Source: Chloroflexota bacterium
GTDB taxonomy: Bacteria; Chloroflexota; Dehalococcoidia; Lucifugimonadales; JAPUKM01
DNA: 5,366 nt
Assembly: GCA_027295645.1 (NCBI GenBank)
Contig: JAPUKM010000162.1
Location: 1-5,366 of the forward strand
Direction: 5' to 3'
Below, one piece after another: positions 5,073 to 5,366 of this stretch. The position numbers and the translations under genes are program-made. How positions within the stretch are numbered: position 1 is the stretch's first letter; each line of letters starts with the position of its first letter. Under the pieces are notes generated by a model that was given only the letters and a program-made list of their open reading frames with translations, made no database searches and was not told where the DNA came from.

Positions 5073-5366
5073 ATGACCATGTCGAACCAAGACTGGTGGC
5101 CGAATCAGCTGAACTTGAAGATTCTCCGCCAGGACTCTCCCCTGTCAAATCCTATGGGCAAGGATTTCAGCTACGCTGAGGAGTTCAAGACGCTTGACCT
5201 GGATGCCCTGAAGAAGGACATCGTTGAGCTGATGACGATGTCGCAAGACTGGTGGCCGGCTGACTACGGCCACTACGGGCCGCTCTTCGTCCGGATGGCG
5301 TGGCACGGCACGGGAACGTACCGCATCAGCGACGGCCGCGGCGGAGGAGGCTCCGGCTACCAACGC
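5073..5366 (+). CDS. katG: Catalase-peroxidase KatG, N-terminal part (cut by window edge)
   Basis: The frame is open from ATG 5073 to the last base (98 residues) without a stop; full-length KatG has about 720-740 residues, so only the start of the first peroxidase domain is present. KatG is a cytoplasmic haem enzyme that removes hydrogen peroxide by catalase and peroxidase reactions. Family landmarks are NQDWWPNQLNLKIL (5-18), PLSNPMG (23-29), YAEEFKTLD (34-42) and SQDWWPADYGHYGPLF (57-72). The distal haem-pocket triad RMAWH gives Arg74, Trp77 and His78; this Trp belongs to the Met-Tyr-Trp crosslink of KatG. After the His the sequence is GTGTYR, where SAGTYR or AAGTYR is usual, a mild variation. 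AGGAG at 5061-5065, seven bases upstream, supports this ATG over one two codons later. The gene is divergent from the aquaporin gene. Peroxide-responsive control is common for katG but no such site is recognisable here. Confidence 0.96.
   Translation, partial: MTMSNQDWWPNQLNLKILRQDSPLSNPMGKDFSYAEEFKTLDLDALKKDIVELMTMSQDWWPADYGHYGPLFVRMAWHGTGTYRISDGRGGGGSGYQR

Overview
The window looks like chromosomal DNA from a bacterium of moderate G+C content. Strong AGGAGG-type ribosome binding sites, two adjacent short-chain dehydrogenases, a DUF3179 lipoprotein, a NIP-like aquaporin and KatG together suggest an uncultivated environmental lineage. Chloroflexota of the SAR202/Dehalococcoidia type is a guess from gene content, not something the sequence proves.

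Layout. 1-1420 (minus strand): two tandem SDR oxidoreductases. The first transcribed (659-1420) is complete, FabG-like and has all catalytic residues. The second (1-573) resembles the dehydrogenase part of peroxisomal multifunctional enzyme 2 and runs off the left edge. 1421-1805: gene-free upstream region with an ATTGGCC inverted repeat. 1806-2273 (plus): a small four-helix membrane protein of unknown function starting at TTG, flanked by two copies of a roughly 33-bp imperfect repeat. 2471-3973 (plus): the main item, a DUF3179 lipoprotein gene interrupted by one in-frame TGA. 4017-4727 (minus): a NIP-like aquaporin, convergent with the DUF3179 gene. 4728-5072: divergent spacer with a possible 25-codon leader ORF. 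5073-5366 (plus): the N-terminal part of katG, cut by the right edge.

Key observation. The TGA at 3203-3205 lies exactly at the first cysteine of the CxxCGSG motif typical of DUF3179. The frame continues for 255 further sense codons with family-like sequence to the expected C-terminus. Directly downstream is a stem-loop (3217-3241) whose 5-nt loop contains GU and begins 21 nt after the TGA, as expected of a bacterial SECIS element. The best reading is a 500-residue selenoprotein with a U245-T-L-C248 motif, exported and lipid-anchored, rather than two ORFs or a pseudogene. TGA is an ordinary stop in the neighbouring aquaporin gene, so a genome-wide code change is unlikely.

The genes do not form one obvious pathway. 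The two SDRs probably form a transcription unit acting on a hydroxy/keto or acyl-CoA substrate. The putative selenoprotein and KatG both suggest redox chemistry, but a functional link between them is speculation.
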